Part shown: one piece after another, positions 52,268 through 61,828 of the stretch
Position numbering within the stretch: the first letter of the stretch is position 1
Layout of the letters: every line of letters starts with the position of its first letter
Assembly: GCF_000801335.2 (NCBI RefSeq)
Contig: NZ_JSEH01000005.1
Location: 124,001-188,000, forward strand
Direction of reading: 5' to 3'
DNA length: 64,000 nt
From: Desulfovibrio sp. TomC
GTDB taxonomy: Bacteria > Desulfobacterota > Desulfovibrionia > Desulfovibrionales > Desulfovibrionaceae
The notes under the pieces: generated by a model
Told to the model about the DNA's origin: nothing
What the model saw: the letters and a program-made list of their open reading frames with translations, nothing else
Database searches by the model: none
Position numbers and translations under genes: made by a program

Positions 52268-53656
52268 CTACACCCCACCGAACAGGCGGGCCAGGGGGCC
52301 GAGGAGCGCGCCCGGGAACAGGCCCAGGAGCAGCAGGCCCGCGGCCATGGCCCACAGGGCTGCGCTGCCGGCCGGTCCGGCCAGGGCCGGAATGACCGGA
52401 TGGGCCGCGACGTCATTTTGCATGTAGAGTGCGGCCACGATGCGCAGCGCGTAGAAGATGCCGATCACCGCCGTTACGATGCCAAAGGCGGCCAGTCCCA
52501 CGTAGCCGGCCCGAAGGGCCGCGCCAAAGACCAGAAACTTCCCGATGAAACCCGCCGTGGGCGGCAGTCCGGCCAGGGACAAAAGGCTCACGGCCAAGGC
52601 TCCGGCCCGCCAGGGATGGACGTAGCCCAGGCCCCGGTAGGCCTCGATGGCGTCGCGGTCGCCGGTTTCTCCGGAAAGCAGTCCCACCGCGCCGAAGGCT
52701 CCCAGATCCATCAGGGCAAAGGCGGCCAGATAAAACAGCGCCGCCTCGCCGCCGCCCTCGTCCACGGCCATGGCCGCCATGGCGATGTAGCCCATCTGGG
52801 CGATGGAGGAATAGGCCAGGACGCGCTTGATGCTTTTCTGGGTGATGGCCCCGACATTGCCGACGGCCATGGTCAGGGCGGCCACCCCGGCCAGGGCCGG
52901 CCAGAGCAGTTCCCGGGCCTCGGGCGAGGCTTCGGCGCAGACATGGAGCAGGGCGGCGGCCGTGGCCGCCTTGGAGCCGGTGGAGAGGAAGGCGGCGATG
53001 GGGGCGGGCGCGCCCTGATAGACGTCCGGGGTCCACAGATGGACCGGGGCCAGGGACAGCTTGAACCCGATGCCAACCAGGGCCAGGGCCAGACCGGCCG
53101 TCACCAGGGGACCGCCCACGGCCAGGGATTCGGCAATGACGAGGCTGCCGCTGCCGGCAAAGACCAGGGCCGCGCCAAAAACCAAAACAGCCAGGGCCAT
53201 GGCCCCGGGCAGGAAATATTTGAGCGCCGCCTCGGTGCCCAGCGGGTCGGACAGGCGGGCGGCCACCACGGCGTAGAGGCAAAGCGAGGCCAGTTCCAGC
53301 CCGACGATCAGCATGAGCCAGTCGTCGGACTCGGCCAGAAGCAACATGCCCAGGGCCGACCACAGAAGCAGGCCGTAGAGGGCGTCGCCGGCAAAGCCCC
53401 GACGGGCGGCATAGCGGGCGGTGAGCCCCACCGTGGCCAGGGTGATGCCCGAGAGGAGGGCGGCGTAAAAGCAGCTGATGCCGCTGGCCCCTTCAGGGCC
53501 GGACACGCCCCACCAGCCCGGGAGCAGGGCGGCCAGACCGGCCAGGACCGGGAACAGGGCGGTCGGGGTGCGGCGAAAACAGGCGGCCAGCAGGATGGCC
53601 AGCCCCCCAAGGGCCAGGGAGAGGTGCGGGAAATAGGCGGCGACAAAGGCGGTCAT
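52268..53656 (-). CDS. nuoN: NADH-quinone oxidoreductase subunit N
   Basis: A 462-residue antiporter-like proton-pumping subunit of complex I, with about 13-14 membrane helices. Diagnostic segments are LKYFLPGAMALAVLVFGAALVF, GIGFKLSLAPVHLWTPDVYQGAPAPIAAFLSTGSKAA with its conserved Lys, KRVLAYSSIAQMGYI, and SLAGLPPTAGFIGKF. It is the last gene of the nuoE-N run. ATG 53656 has GAGGA 6 bases upstream; the frame is open further, but only through the end of nuoM. Confidence 0.95.
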   Translation of the reverse strand: MTAFVAAYFPHLSLALGGLAILLAACFRRTPTALFPVLAGLAALLPGWWGVSGPEGASGISCFYAALLSGITLATVGLTARYAARRGFAGDALYGLLLWSALGMLLLAESDDWLMLIVGLELASLCLYAVVAARLSDPLGTEAALKYFLPGAMALAVLVFGAALVFAGSGSLVIAESLAVGGPLVTAGLALALVGIGFKLSLAPVHLWTPDVYQGAPAPIAAFLSTGSKAATAAALLHVCAEASPEARELLWPALAGVAALTMAVGNVGAITQKSIKRVLAYSSIAQMGYIAMAAMAVDEGGGEAALFYLAAFALMDLGAFGAVGLLSGETGDRDAIEAYRGLGYVHPWRAGALAVSLLSLAGLPPTAGFIGKFLVFGAALRAGYVGLAAFGIVTAVIGIFYALRIVAALYMQNDVAAHPVIPALAGPAGSAALWAMAAGLLLLGLFPGALLGPLARLFGGV

Positions 53657-53669
53657 GGCAGGTCCTCGC

Positions 53670-55163
53670 TCACAGGCCCGGGGTTGCGGCCGGCCAGACA
53701 TGGGCGGCAATGAGATGGAGGGGACCGTCGGCCAGGGCCAGCACTGGTCCGGGGAACAGGCCCAAAAGCAGGATACACAGGGCCAGGGCGCACAAGAGCG
53801 TTGTTTCCCGGGCATCCAGGTCGGCAAAGGGCAGGGACGAGCGGGCCGGGCCGAAGAGCACGTCCCGGGCCAGCCGCAGGAGATAGGCCAAGGTCACGGC
53901 CATGCCGGCCACAGCCAGCACGCCCACCCAGGCATTGGTTGTAAACAGGCCGAAGACGATCATGGCCTCGCCGACAAACCCGGACAGTCCGGGCAGGGCG
54001 GCCGAGGCCAGGATGCAAAAGAGGAAGGCCGCGCCAAACCGGGGGGCCTTGTTCCAAAGCCCGCCCAAAACCTCGAAGCGCCGGCTGCCCAGGCGTTCGC
54101 CGATGCCGCCGGCCAGGGCGAACAGGCCGCCCGAGGTCAGGGCGTGACTGACCATGAGCACCACTGCGCCGCCAAGGGCCAGCCGGCTGCCGGACACGAT
54201 GGCGGCCACGGCCAGTCCCATGTGGCCGATGCTCGAATAGGCGACCAGACGCTTGACGTCCTCCTGGGCCAGGGCCACGGCCGAGGCGTAAAAGAGGCCG
54301 ATCAGTCCCAGGGTGGTTAAAAGCGGAGCAAAGAAGTGGGCGGCTTCGGGGAAAAGCGGCAGCCCGAAGCGGATGAGGGCATAGCCGCCGGTTTTAAGGA
54401 GCAATCCTGCCAGGATGAGGCTGCCGGCGGTCGGGGCCTCGGTGTGGGCGTCGGGGAGCCACATGTGGACCGGCACCAGCGGGATCTTGATGGCAAAGGA
54501 CAGGACAAAGGCGGCAAAGAGCCAACGGCCGACCGTTACCGGCAAATCGAGATGGACCAGGGTGTCCAGGGCAAAGGTCGGGCCGTCCGGGCCATTGGCC
54601 GCCAGGATGCCCAGGGCAACCACGGCCAGGAACATGAGCAGGCCGCCAGTGGCTGAAAACAGGAAAAATTTGAAGGCCACCCGCATCCGGTCGCCGTGGC
54701 CGAAAACGCCGATGAGGAAAAAAACCGGGATGAGCTGGGCTTCCCAAAAAAGGGCGAAGAGAAACAGGTCGGAGGCCAGGAAAATGCCCTGGACCGTGGC
54801 GAGCGAGGCCAGGATCAGCCCGTAGTACAGGGCCGGGCGTTTGGCGTCGTCGTGGCGGGAGGCCAGCATGCAGCACAGGCCGACAAGCGACGTCAGCACC
54901 ACGAAAATGAGGCTTAAGCCGTCCATGGACAGGCTGTAGCGGATGCCGAGCGTCGGTATCCAGGCCATGTCCTCGGTCACGGGCAGGTCGGGGTGGGAAC
55001 CGGCAAACAGGCCGACCATCAGGATCGACAAGGCCAGTTCGCCCAAGGCGGCGAGCAGGGCGAAGCGGCGGCAGGCAGCCGGATTGCCCCGCAAGGCCGG
55101 CAGGACAAAGGCCGCCAGCAGGGGCCAGAAGATGAGCAGGGTGAGCCAGGGCAATTGCCGCAT
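53670..55163 (-). CDS. nuoM: NADH-quinone oxidoreductase subunit M
   Basis: A 497-residue antiporter-like membrane subunit of complex I. Diagnostic segments are LGIRYSLSMDGLSLIFVVLTSLVG, FFLIGVFGHGDRMRVAFKFFLFSATGGLLM, FAIKIPLVPVHMWLPDAHTEAPTAGSLILAGLLLKTGGY with essential Lys residues, and KRLVAYSSIGHMGLAV. It forms one of the proton channels. CGGAG lies 5 bases before the ATG; nuoL ends 15 bases upstream. Confidence 0.96.
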   Translation of the reverse strand: MRQLPWLTLLIFWPLLAAFVLPALRGNPAACRRFALLAALGELALSILMVGLFAGSHPDLPVTEDMAWIPTLGIRYSLSMDGLSLIFVVLTSLVGLCCMLASRHDDAKRPALYYGLILASLATVQGIFLASDLFLFALFWEAQLIPVFFLIGVFGHGDRMRVAFKFFLFSATGGLLMFLAVVALGILAANGPDGPTFALDTLVHLDLPVTVGRWLFAAFVLSFAIKIPLVPVHMWLPDAHTEAPTAGSLILAGLLLKTGGYALIRFGLPLFPEAAHFFAPLLTTLGLIGLFYASAVALAQEDVKRLVAYSSIGHMGLAVAAIVSGSRLALGGAVVLMVSHALTSGGLFALAGGIGERLGSRRFEVLGGLWNKAPRFGAAFLFCILASAALPGLSGFVGEAMIVFGLFTTNAWVGVLAVAGMAVTLAYLLRLARDVLFGPARSSLPFADLDARETTLLCALALCILLLGLFPGPVLALADGPLHLIAAHVWPAATPGL

Positions 55164-55178
55164 GATCGCTCCGGTGCG

Positions 55179-57044
55179 TTAGGTCAGGCGCAGGGCCAGC
55201 CAGGTGAGCAGGGCTGCGACCGCGCCAAGCAGGGTGGTTATGGTGGTGGACGGCCGGGCCGAACCGAAATGGGCGACAAACCGGGACAGGCCGGCGATCC
55301 CGGACGCCGCAGCCGCAGCCGCGCCGTCGAGGACATCCTCATCCACGCCGCGCCACAGGTGCGTGGTCAGGCGGCAGTAGGGGACGGCGATCCATTTGCG
55401 GTAGAAGGCGTCGAGGCCAAGACCCGCCGTCAGCACGCCGGCCGGGGCCGGGGCCGGACGCACCGCCGGCCGGTAGAGGAGCCAGGCCAGACCGAGCCCG
55501 GCCAGGGCGAGGCAGGCATCAAGGAATTCCACGAAAAATTCAGCGTGGGCCACCTCCGGCGGCACGGGCGTTACCGTGCCGGCCAGATAGGCGTCGAGCC
55601 AGGGCTTTAGGCCCAGAAATTCGGGCGGATTGACAAAGCCGTAGACCAGGGCCAGGGCGGCCAGGGGCCACAGCGGACGCTCCATGCGGGAAAGTTCCGG
55701 CTCGGAAACCAGTTTGGCCGGATCGGCCGGGTCGGCGAAAAAGGCCACGAAGAAGAGCCGAAAGACGTACAGGGCCGTTACAAAGGCGGCCACAATGCCA
55801 AGCACAAAGGCCAGCAGATAGGCCGGGCCGGGATGGGCCACGGCGTCGGCCAGGGTGCGGCCTTTGCTGAAATAGCCCGAGGTCAGGGGCAGGGCGGCCA
55901 GGGCGGCCGCGCCGCAGGCAAAAAGAATGAACAGTCCGGGCAGAGCCTTACGCAGCCGCGCGCCCATGCGGAAGATGTCGTGTTCCTCATGGAAGGCCTG
56001 GATCATGACGCCGGCGACCATGAAGAGCAGGGATTTGAAAAAGGCGTGGGCCTGCAAGTGGAAAAAGGCCCCGGACACGTCGCCGCAGCCGGCGGCCAGG
56101 AACATGTAGCCCACCTGACTGATGGTCGAATAGGCCAGGATGCGTTTGACGTCGCGCTGGCCCATGGCGCAGGCCGCGCCGTAAAGTGCCGTGGCCGCGC
56201 CGATGACCGCAGCCGTGGCCCCGACGTCCGGGGCAATGGCCAAAAGCGGCTCCAGGCGCATGAGCAGGTAGACGCCGGCGGTGACCATGGTGGCGGCGTG
56301 GATGAGGGCCGAGACCGGGGTCGGGCCGGCCATGGCGTCGGGCAGCCAGGAGGACAGCGGCAATTGGGCGGATTTGCCGCAGGCGGCAAAGAGAAAGAGG
56401 AAGCCGATCAGTGTGGCCGTGGCCGTTGGCATGGCGTCGATGCCGGCGGTCAGGCCGGACAGCGAAGCGCTGCCCGAGGCGGCAATGAGGATGGCCAGGG
56501 CGGCCACGTAGCCGAGATCGCCCACCCGGGTCATGAGAAAGGCCTTTCGCCCGGCGTCCACGTTGGGCAGCTCTTCGTGCCAGAAGCCAATCAGGGCAAA
56601 GGAGCAGAACCCGACCCCCTCCCAGCCCATGAAAAGAAAGACCAGATCGTCGGCCAGGGCGATGACCAGCATGAAAAAGACGAACAGGTTCAAGTAGCAG
56701 AAATAGCGGGCAAAGGATTTGTCTTCGCGCATGTATACGGCCGAATAGAGGTGGATGAGCAAGGCCACGAAGGTGACCGTCACGGTCATGAGGCCGGCTA
56801 GGCGATTGTAGAGGATGGAGAACTGGGCCGAGAAGCCGTCAAAGGCCAGCCACTGGCCAAAGTGCAGCTCATGCGGGGTGACGCCCAGGTTCCAGACGGC
56901 GGCCACGGCAGCGGCCAGGGAGCCGGCAATGGCCAGGGCGGCCAGTGCGCCCGAGGCCGGCCGGGACAGGCTGCGGGACAAGGCGGCCTGGAGGATTGCG
57001 CCGGCCAGGGGGAAGAGGAGCATCAGGGCGACAAGGGTGGTCAT
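55179..57044 (-). CDS. nuoL: NADH-quinone oxidoreductase subunit L
   Basis: A 621-residue distal membrane subunit of complex I, with about 15-16 helices and the long amphipathic lateral-helix region at the C-terminus. Motifs: FVALLIHLYSAVYMREDKSFARYF, FMGWEGVGFCSFALIGFWH, AQLPLSSWLPDAMAGPTPVSALIHAATMVTAGVYL, KRILAYSTISQVGYMF, FKSLLFMVAGVMI, all typical NuoL. It overlaps nuoK by ATGA (57041-57044), which confirms the start. Confidence 0.96.
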   Translation of the reverse strand: MTTLVALMLLFPLAGAILQAALSRSLSRPASGALAALAIAGSLAAAVAAVWNLGVTPHELHFGQWLAFDGFSAQFSILYNRLAGLMTVTVTFVALLIHLYSAVYMREDKSFARYFCYLNLFVFFMLVIALADDLVFLFMGWEGVGFCSFALIGFWHEELPNVDAGRKAFLMTRVGDLGYVAALAILIAASGSASLSGLTAGIDAMPTATATLIGFLFLFAACGKSAQLPLSSWLPDAMAGPTPVSALIHAATMVTAGVYLLMRLEPLLAIAPDVGATAAVIGAATALYGAACAMGQRDVKRILAYSTISQVGYMFLAAGCGDVSGAFFHLQAHAFFKSLLFMVAGVMIQAFHEEHDIFRMGARLRKALPGLFILFACGAAALAALPLTSGYFSKGRTLADAVAHPGPAYLLAFVLGIVAAFVTALYVFRLFFVAFFADPADPAKLVSEPELSRMERPLWPLAALALVYGFVNPPEFLGLKPWLDAYLAGTVTPVPPEVAHAEFFVEFLDACLALAGLGLAWLLYRPAVRPAPAPAGVLTAGLGLDAFYRKWIAVPYCRLTTHLWRGVDEDVLDGAAAAAASGIAGLSRFVAHFGSARPSTTITTLLGAVAALLTWLALRLT

Positions 57045-57352
57045 GCGTCGCCTCCCAGCCGGTCATAGCTGTCGGCGTCGACCGTGCCGCCGCCCCGCCG
57101 GCCGTGGACCAGAAGGGCCAGCCCCAGGGCGGCCTCGGCCGAGGCCAGACCCATGATGAGGATGACGGCGGCCTGGCCGCTGACGTTGCCCCAGGCCAGG
57201 GCTGCGCCGACAAAGGCCAGACTGCCGGCGGCGAGCATGAATTCCACGCCAATGAGGATCATGAGGATGGAGCGCCGGGCTGCGGCCATGGCCCCGCCAA
57301 TGACGAAGAGCGCTGTGGCCACAGCCAGGACATGGGACAGGGGGATGTTCAT
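57041..57352 (-). CDS. nuoK: NADH-quinone oxidoreductase subunit K
   Basis: A 103-residue subunit with three membrane helices (VLAVATALFVIGGAMA, ILMILIGVEFMLAAGSLAFV, AAVILIMGLASAEAALGLALLV). The buried Glu residues of the proton path are in GVEFML and SAEAALG. It overlaps nuoJ (57349-57352) and nuoL (57041-57044) by ATGA. Confidence 0.96.
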   Translation of the reverse strand: MNIPLSHVLAVATALFVIGGAMAAARRSILMILIGVEFMLAAGSLAFVGAALAWGNVSGQAAVILIMGLASAEAALGLALLVHGRRGGGTVDADSYDRLGGDA

Positions 57353-57876
57353 GCGCTGCGACCTTCGGTTGCCGGTTGCCGGGCGTCTGACCGGCCGCGT
57401 CCCAGGAGCAGGGCGGCGGCCAGGGCGGCAAAGAGCAGGATGGAGACGGCTTCGACCGCCAGCCAGTAGGTGTCAAAGAGGATGGTGCCAACAGCCCCCG
57501 GCGAGGCCATGGCGGCCGGCAGCAGACTTTTGGCGGCCGGGTCGGCTCCGATCAGGACAAAAAGGGCTGTGAGCGTGGCCGCCGCCAGGATGCCGGGCAC
57601 AAGCAGTCGTCTAAGCGGCAACGGCCCGTCGCCGGCCGGCAACCCGAGCAGCATGATGATAAAGAGAAAGAGCACCATGATGGCCCCGGCATAGACCACC
57701 ACCATGAGCACCCCGGGCAGCGGCGCGCCAAGCACGGCGAAAAGTCCGCCTACGGCCAGAAAGACCACCACGGCGCAGCACACGGCATGGACCGGGTTTC
57801 GCCGGGTGGCGGTCAGGACGGCCGCGCCGAGGAGCACGGCGGCCAGCAGGTAAAAAAGAGCGCCAAGTGCGGTCAT
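57349..57876 (-). CDS. nuoJ: NADH-quinone oxidoreductase subunit J
   Basis: A 175-residue subunit with five membrane helices. The diagnostic segment VVYAGAIMVLFLFIIMLLGL contains the pi-bulge helix that transmits conformational change in complex I, and NPVHAVCCAVVVFLAVGG is also typical. It overlaps nuoK by ATGA and lies 9 bases after nuoI. Confidence 0.95.
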   Translation of the reverse strand: MTALGALFYLLAAVLLGAAVLTATRRNPVHAVCCAVVVFLAVGGLFAVLGAPLPGVLMVVVYAGAIMVLFLFIIMLLGLPAGDGPLPLRRLLVPGILAAATLTALFVLIGADPAAKSLLPAAMASPGAVGTILFDTYWLAVEAVSILLFAALAAALLLGRGRSDARQPATEGRSA

Positions 57877-57885
57877 GGTCGCGTC

Positions 57886-58443
57886 CTAGGGCAAGATGCT
57901 TTTGACGTCCACAGGGTCGTCCTCGCCGATATGGCTGCCCTTGGGGCCGCCGGCGGCCACCCCGGCATGGGCGTAAAAATCATAGTCCGGATGCCGGCCG
58001 CCGTGGTCGACCAGGAGTTGTTCCTTTTCGTAGACGAAATCGGCGATGTCGTCCTTGCAAAAGGCGAATTCGGCCGTGAGTTGCAGGGCCAGGGTCGGGC
58101 AGGCCTCTTCGCACAGGCCGCAGTAGATGCAGCGGGCGAAGTTGATGCGAAACCAGGCGGCCTGCCGGCGTCCGTCCGGGCCTTCCTCGGACTGCATGGA
58201 GATGCAGTTGACCGGGCAGGCCCCGGAGCACAGGTAGCAGGCCACGCAGCGTTCCTTCCCGTCGGGGGAGCGGGTGAGGATGATGCGGCCGCGGGTGCGC
58301 TCGGGCATGGGGCGCTTGTATTCCGGGTACTGTTCGGTGACCGGTTTTCGAAAAAGATGGGTCATGGTGGCGGCGTAGGACCCGATGAGGCCGGCTGCGC
58401 CGTCCACGATTTCGCCCACAAGACTTGGTTTCTTGTCTGCCAT
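57886..58443 (-). CDS. nuoI: NADH-quinone oxidoreductase subunit I (two [4Fe-4S])
   Basis: A 185-residue peripheral-arm subunit. Two ferredoxin motifs, CVACYLCSGACPVNC and CIYCGLCEEACP, bind clusters N6a and N6b, which pass electrons toward NuoB. The amphipathic N-terminus (DGAAGLIGSYAATMTHLFRKPVTEQYPEYK) anchors it to NuoH. The C-terminus is somewhat extended and acidic. It lies between nuoH and nuoJ in canonical order. Confidence 0.96.
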   Translation of the reverse strand: MADKKPSLVGEIVDGAAGLIGSYAATMTHLFRKPVTEQYPEYKRPMPERTRGRIILTRSPDGKERCVACYLCSGACPVNCISMQSEEGPDGRRQAAWFRINFARCIYCGLCEEACPTLALQLTAEFAFCKDDIADFVYEKEQLLVDHGGRHPDYDFYAHAGVAAGGPKGSHIGEDDPVDVKSILP

Positions 58444-58453
58444 GGCCGTTTCC

Positions 58454-59443
58454 TTAGGCGTTTAGGACCAGCAGCGCGCCGGTGACGAGAATATTGAGGA
58501 GAGCCAGGGGCACGAGCGCCTTCCAGCCAAGGGCCATCAACTGATCGTAGCGCAGGCGCGGCAGCGAGGCCCGGGTCCAGATGAGAAAGACCGGCACGGC
58601 CAGCACTTTGACGGCCAGCCAGACAATGGGCGGGAGAAACGGCCCATGCCAGCCGCCCAGGAAGAACACGGCGGTCACCGCCCCTAAAAGAACCATGTTG
58701 ACGTATTCGCCAACGAAGAACAGCGCAAAGCGCATGCCGGAATATTCGGTGTGAAACCCGGCCTGCAGCTCGTTTTCGGCTTCGGGCAGATCAAAGGGAA
58801 TGCGCTTGGTCTCGGCCAGGGAGCCGATGATGAAAATGGCGAAGGCCACTGGTTCGCACAGGGCAAAGGGCAGGCCGGACTGGGCGGCTACGATGTCGGC
58901 AAGCGACAGCGACCGGGCGTGCATGACCACGGGCACGAGCGACAGGCCAAGGGCGAGTTCGTAGCTGATCATCTGGGCTGCGCCGCGAATGCCGCCAAGG
59001 AGGCTGTACTTGTTGTCCGACGTCCAGGCCCCAAGGGCCAGACCGTAGACGGCCAGGGACGACAGGGCCAACACCATGAGCAGGCCCACGTTGGAATCGA
59101 CAATGACCTGGGGCACGGCGTGGCCAAAAAGGGTCAGGCCGTCGCCAAAGGGCACCACGGCAAAGGCGCAAAGCGCCGTGCCGGCCACCACGGCCGGGGC
59201 GACGAGAAAGATGCGCCGGTCCACGCCGTCGGGGATGATGTCTTCCTTTAAAAGCATCTTGAGGCCGTCGGCCAGGGGCTGAAGCAGGCCGAAAAGGCCG
59301 ACCCGGTTGGGACCGTAGCGGACCTGGAACCGGCCGAGGAGCTTTCGTTCCAAGAGGATCATGTAGGCGGCCAGACCCAGGGCCACGGCCAGGACCACGG
59401 CCATTTTGACCAGCATGACAAGAACGCCGAGCACGATGTCCAT
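58454..59443 (-). CDS. nuoH: NADH-quinone oxidoreductase subunit H
   Basis: A 329-residue membrane subunit with about eight helices, forming much of the quinone channel. Motifs: LERKLLGRFQVRYGPNRVGLFGLLQPLADGLKMLLKED, YGLALGAWTSDNKYSLLGGIRGAAQMISYE, and ETKRIPFDLPEAENELQAGFHTEYSGMRFALFF, the highly conserved acidic quinone loop. It is intact and of usual length. Confidence 0.97.
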   Translation of the reverse strand: MDIVLGVLVMLVKMAVVLAVALGLAAYMILLERKLLGRFQVRYGPNRVGLFGLLQPLADGLKMLLKEDIIPDGVDRRIFLVAPAVVAGTALCAFAVVPFGDGLTLFGHAVPQVIVDSNVGLLMVLALSSLAVYGLALGAWTSDNKYSLLGGIRGAAQMISYELALGLSLVPVVMHARSLSLADIVAAQSGLPFALCEPVAFAIFIIGSLAETKRIPFDLPEAENELQAGFHTEYSGMRFALFFVGEYVNMVLLGAVTAVFFLGGWHGPFLPPIVWLAVKVLAVPVFLIWTRASLPRLRYDQLMALGWKALVPLALLNILVTGALLVLNA

Positions 59444-59446
59444 GGC

Positions 59447-61828
59447 CTATCTCCGACGCAGGCCCAAGGGGCCAAGGATGGGGGGCAGGCCGGCAAACTC
59501 CGGCCGGCGGGGGACGACCAGCACGCCCCGGGCCATGGCCCGCGACAGGCGCAGCGTGGCCGGCGCGGACTGGTCGCCGCAGCCCACGGCAACGGCCATG
59601 GCGTCGGCCAGTTCCAGGCTGGCGGCGTCGTCGGCATGGAGCCAGACAACCGGGGTGGTTGGGGCCTGGGCCTTGGCCAGTGGGGCGTAGCGGCCAAGGG
59701 CGTCGGTGGCAAAGAGGGCCTCATCATAAACCACGACCAGTCCGGCCTCGCTGGCCTGGGCGGCCAGGTTGGTCGGCGGCGCGGCGGCCGGGCCGGGTCC
59801 GGCAAAGGCCGGCCGCAATCCGGCGGCGGGCAGCCGGGCGCAGTCGATGCCGGCCAGGGCCGGGATGGCGGCCATCCTCTCGGCCAGGGGGGCGCGGGGC
59901 GCTTCCCGTCCCAGGCCCTGGCTGATCCTGGCCAGCCAAAAGGCGGCCGGGGCCGGGTCAGTGCCGGGCAGCGGACGGTCGTAGGCCCGGGGCGGATGGC
60001 TGCCCCGGCCGTCGCGGGCCACCGGCTCGCCCGGCGACTGGACCGGGGAGGCGGCCTGAAGCCGGCCGTCGCTGGCGGCCAGGGTGCCGCCGGATTCAAA
60101 GATCGTGGTGGTTGGCAACACCACCTGAGCCGCGGCCACGGTCGGGGTCGGCAGATGATCGAGCACGATCAGGGTGTCGAGCTTGGGAAATACGGCAGCC
60201 AGGGCCGGGGCGGCGGTGAAACAGTCGGTTTCGACCACGACGAGCCCTTTCACCCGGCCGGCGGCCACGTCGGCGGCCAGTTCGTCCAGGCCGGGCGCGT
60301 CGTTCGGGGCAAGGAGCGCTGCGCCGGCGCTGCCGGCTGCGGGGAGCACCGGGAAGAGGGCCAAGCGGTCGTCGTCGGGCAGGACAGCGGCAAGCCCCGG
60401 GGCAAAGACTAGGACCGGACGTTTGGCGGCGGCCAACGCCTTGGCCGCGTCTTCCAGGGCCGGCCAGAGTTCGGGCGAAAGGGGCAGGCGCTGCTGCGCC
60501 GCCGTCGGGGCGTCCTCGGGGGCGCCCGTGGCCACGGCCAGGACGTCCGGCAGCTGGCCCGGGGCCACCGGCAGGTGGACAAAGGGCAGGGGCAGGGCCA
60601 CGGGCCTGGGGTCGGCCAGGATGATTTTGGCCCCGGCCCGGCTGGCCTGGCGCAGGGCCAGGGCCAGCATGGGCGCGTCACAGAGTGGCGAGACGCCAAG
60701 GACCAGCACGGCGTCGGCCTGGCCCAGTTCGGCCAGGGAGCGCGCCCGGGCCGGGGTCAGGGCGGCCAGGGCCGCCTTGGTTGCGGCCTGCTCCAGGCGG
60801 GAGCCGAAAAAGGCCGGCGCGCGCCAGCCGGCGGCCTTGGCGGCCAGGACCAGGGCGGCTTGGGTCTCCATGGTGGAACGCAGCCCGCCGACAACGGCGA
60901 TGCTTTCCGGCCCGTGGCGCTGGGCCAGGGCCTTGAGTTGTGCGGTTGCTGCCGCCTCGGCCGTCAGGACCGGGACGGGTTTGCCTTCAATGACGCCCGA
61001 GCGCGGCCGATCGGTCCTGGCTTCGTAGCCGGCGGAGAACCGGCCCCGGTCGCAGAGAAACGAGCCGTTGACCGCCTCGTTGTCCCGGGCTTCGATGCGG
61101 GCCACCCGCCGATAGCGCGACAGGACCGTGACGTTGCAGCCAAGGGAGCAATGCAGGCACACCGACGGGGCGCGCTCGCAGTCCCAGCGCCGCGACGTGT
61201 AGCGGGCCGGCTTGTCGGTCAGCGTGCCGGTGGGGCACAGATCGGCCAGATTGCCGGCAAAGGGGTTTTCCAGGGGACCGTCGGCAAAGCGGCCGAAATA
61301 GACCCGATTGGCGTTTTGCATCGGGCCAAAATCGCGGTAGCCGCAGTAGTCCTGGTAGAACCGGGCGCAGCGGTAGCAGTGGATGCAGCGGTTCATCTCG
61401 TGCTGGATGAAAGGCCCCAGGTTTTGGTCGAGAAAGGTGCGCTTGCGGCCGGGATAGCGGCGCTGGACGTGGTTGCCGGAGATGGTTTCGTCTTGGAGCA
61501 GGCAGTGCCCGCCCTCGTCGCACACCGGACAGTCATGGGGATGGTTGACCATGAGCAGTTCGATGATGCGGCGGCGAAAGGCCACGGCTTCGGGGTGAAA
61601 CGTCTCCACCACCATGCCGTCGGCCGCCAGGGTCATGCAGCTCATCTCCAGGCCCTTGACCGGGCCGTCCACGAATTTGACCGCGCACATGCGGCAGGCC
61701 CCGGCCGCGCCCAGGGCCTTGTGCCAGCAAAAGCGCGGGATCATGATGCCCAGGCGTTCGGCCGCCTCGATGACCATGGTCCCCTTGGGGACGGAAATGG
61801 CGCGGCCGTCGATGATCAGATCGGGCAT
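59447..61828 (-). CDS. nuoG: NADH-quinone oxidoreductase subunit G
   Basis: A 793-residue Fe-S subunit of the NADH module, shorter than the ~900 of E. coli. The N-terminus binds [2Fe-2S] through Cys34, Cys45, Cys48 and Cys64 (RFCWHKALGAAGACRMC), then come the His/Cys site HDCPVCDEGGHC and the [4Fe-4S] set CIHCYRCARF...CPTG. A further CLHCSLGC motif marks the start of a molybdopterin-oxidoreductase-like domain, which is degenerate and Ala/Gly-rich toward the end. Its start lies 13 bases inside the end of nuoF, implying coupling. Confidence 0.94.
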   Translation of the reverse strand: MPDLIIDGRAISVPKGTMVIEAAERLGIMIPRFCWHKALGAAGACRMCAVKFVDGPVKGLEMSCMTLAADGMVVETFHPEAVAFRRRIIELLMVNHPHDCPVCDEGGHCLLQDETISGNHVQRRYPGRKRTFLDQNLGPFIQHEMNRCIHCYRCARFYQDYCGYRDFGPMQNANRVYFGRFADGPLENPFAGNLADLCPTGTLTDKPARYTSRRWDCERAPSVCLHCSLGCNVTVLSRYRRVARIEARDNEAVNGSFLCDRGRFSAGYEARTDRPRSGVIEGKPVPVLTAEAAATAQLKALAQRHGPESIAVVGGLRSTMETQAALVLAAKAAGWRAPAFFGSRLEQAATKAALAALTPARARSLAELGQADAVLVLGVSPLCDAPMLALALRQASRAGAKIILADPRPVALPLPFVHLPVAPGQLPDVLAVATGAPEDAPTAAQQRLPLSPELWPALEDAAKALAAAKRPVLVFAPGLAAVLPDDDRLALFPVLPAAGSAGAALLAPNDAPGLDELAADVAAGRVKGLVVVETDCFTAAPALAAVFPKLDTLIVLDHLPTPTVAAAQVVLPTTTIFESGGTLAASDGRLQAASPVQSPGEPVARDGRGSHPPRAYDRPLPGTDPAPAAFWLARISQGLGREAPRAPLAERMAAIPALAGIDCARLPAAGLRPAFAGPGPAAAPPTNLAAQASEAGLVVVYDEALFATDALGRYAPLAKAQAPTTPVVWLHADDAASLELADAMAVAVGCGDQSAPATLRLSRAMARGVLVVPRRPEFAGLPPILGPLGLRRR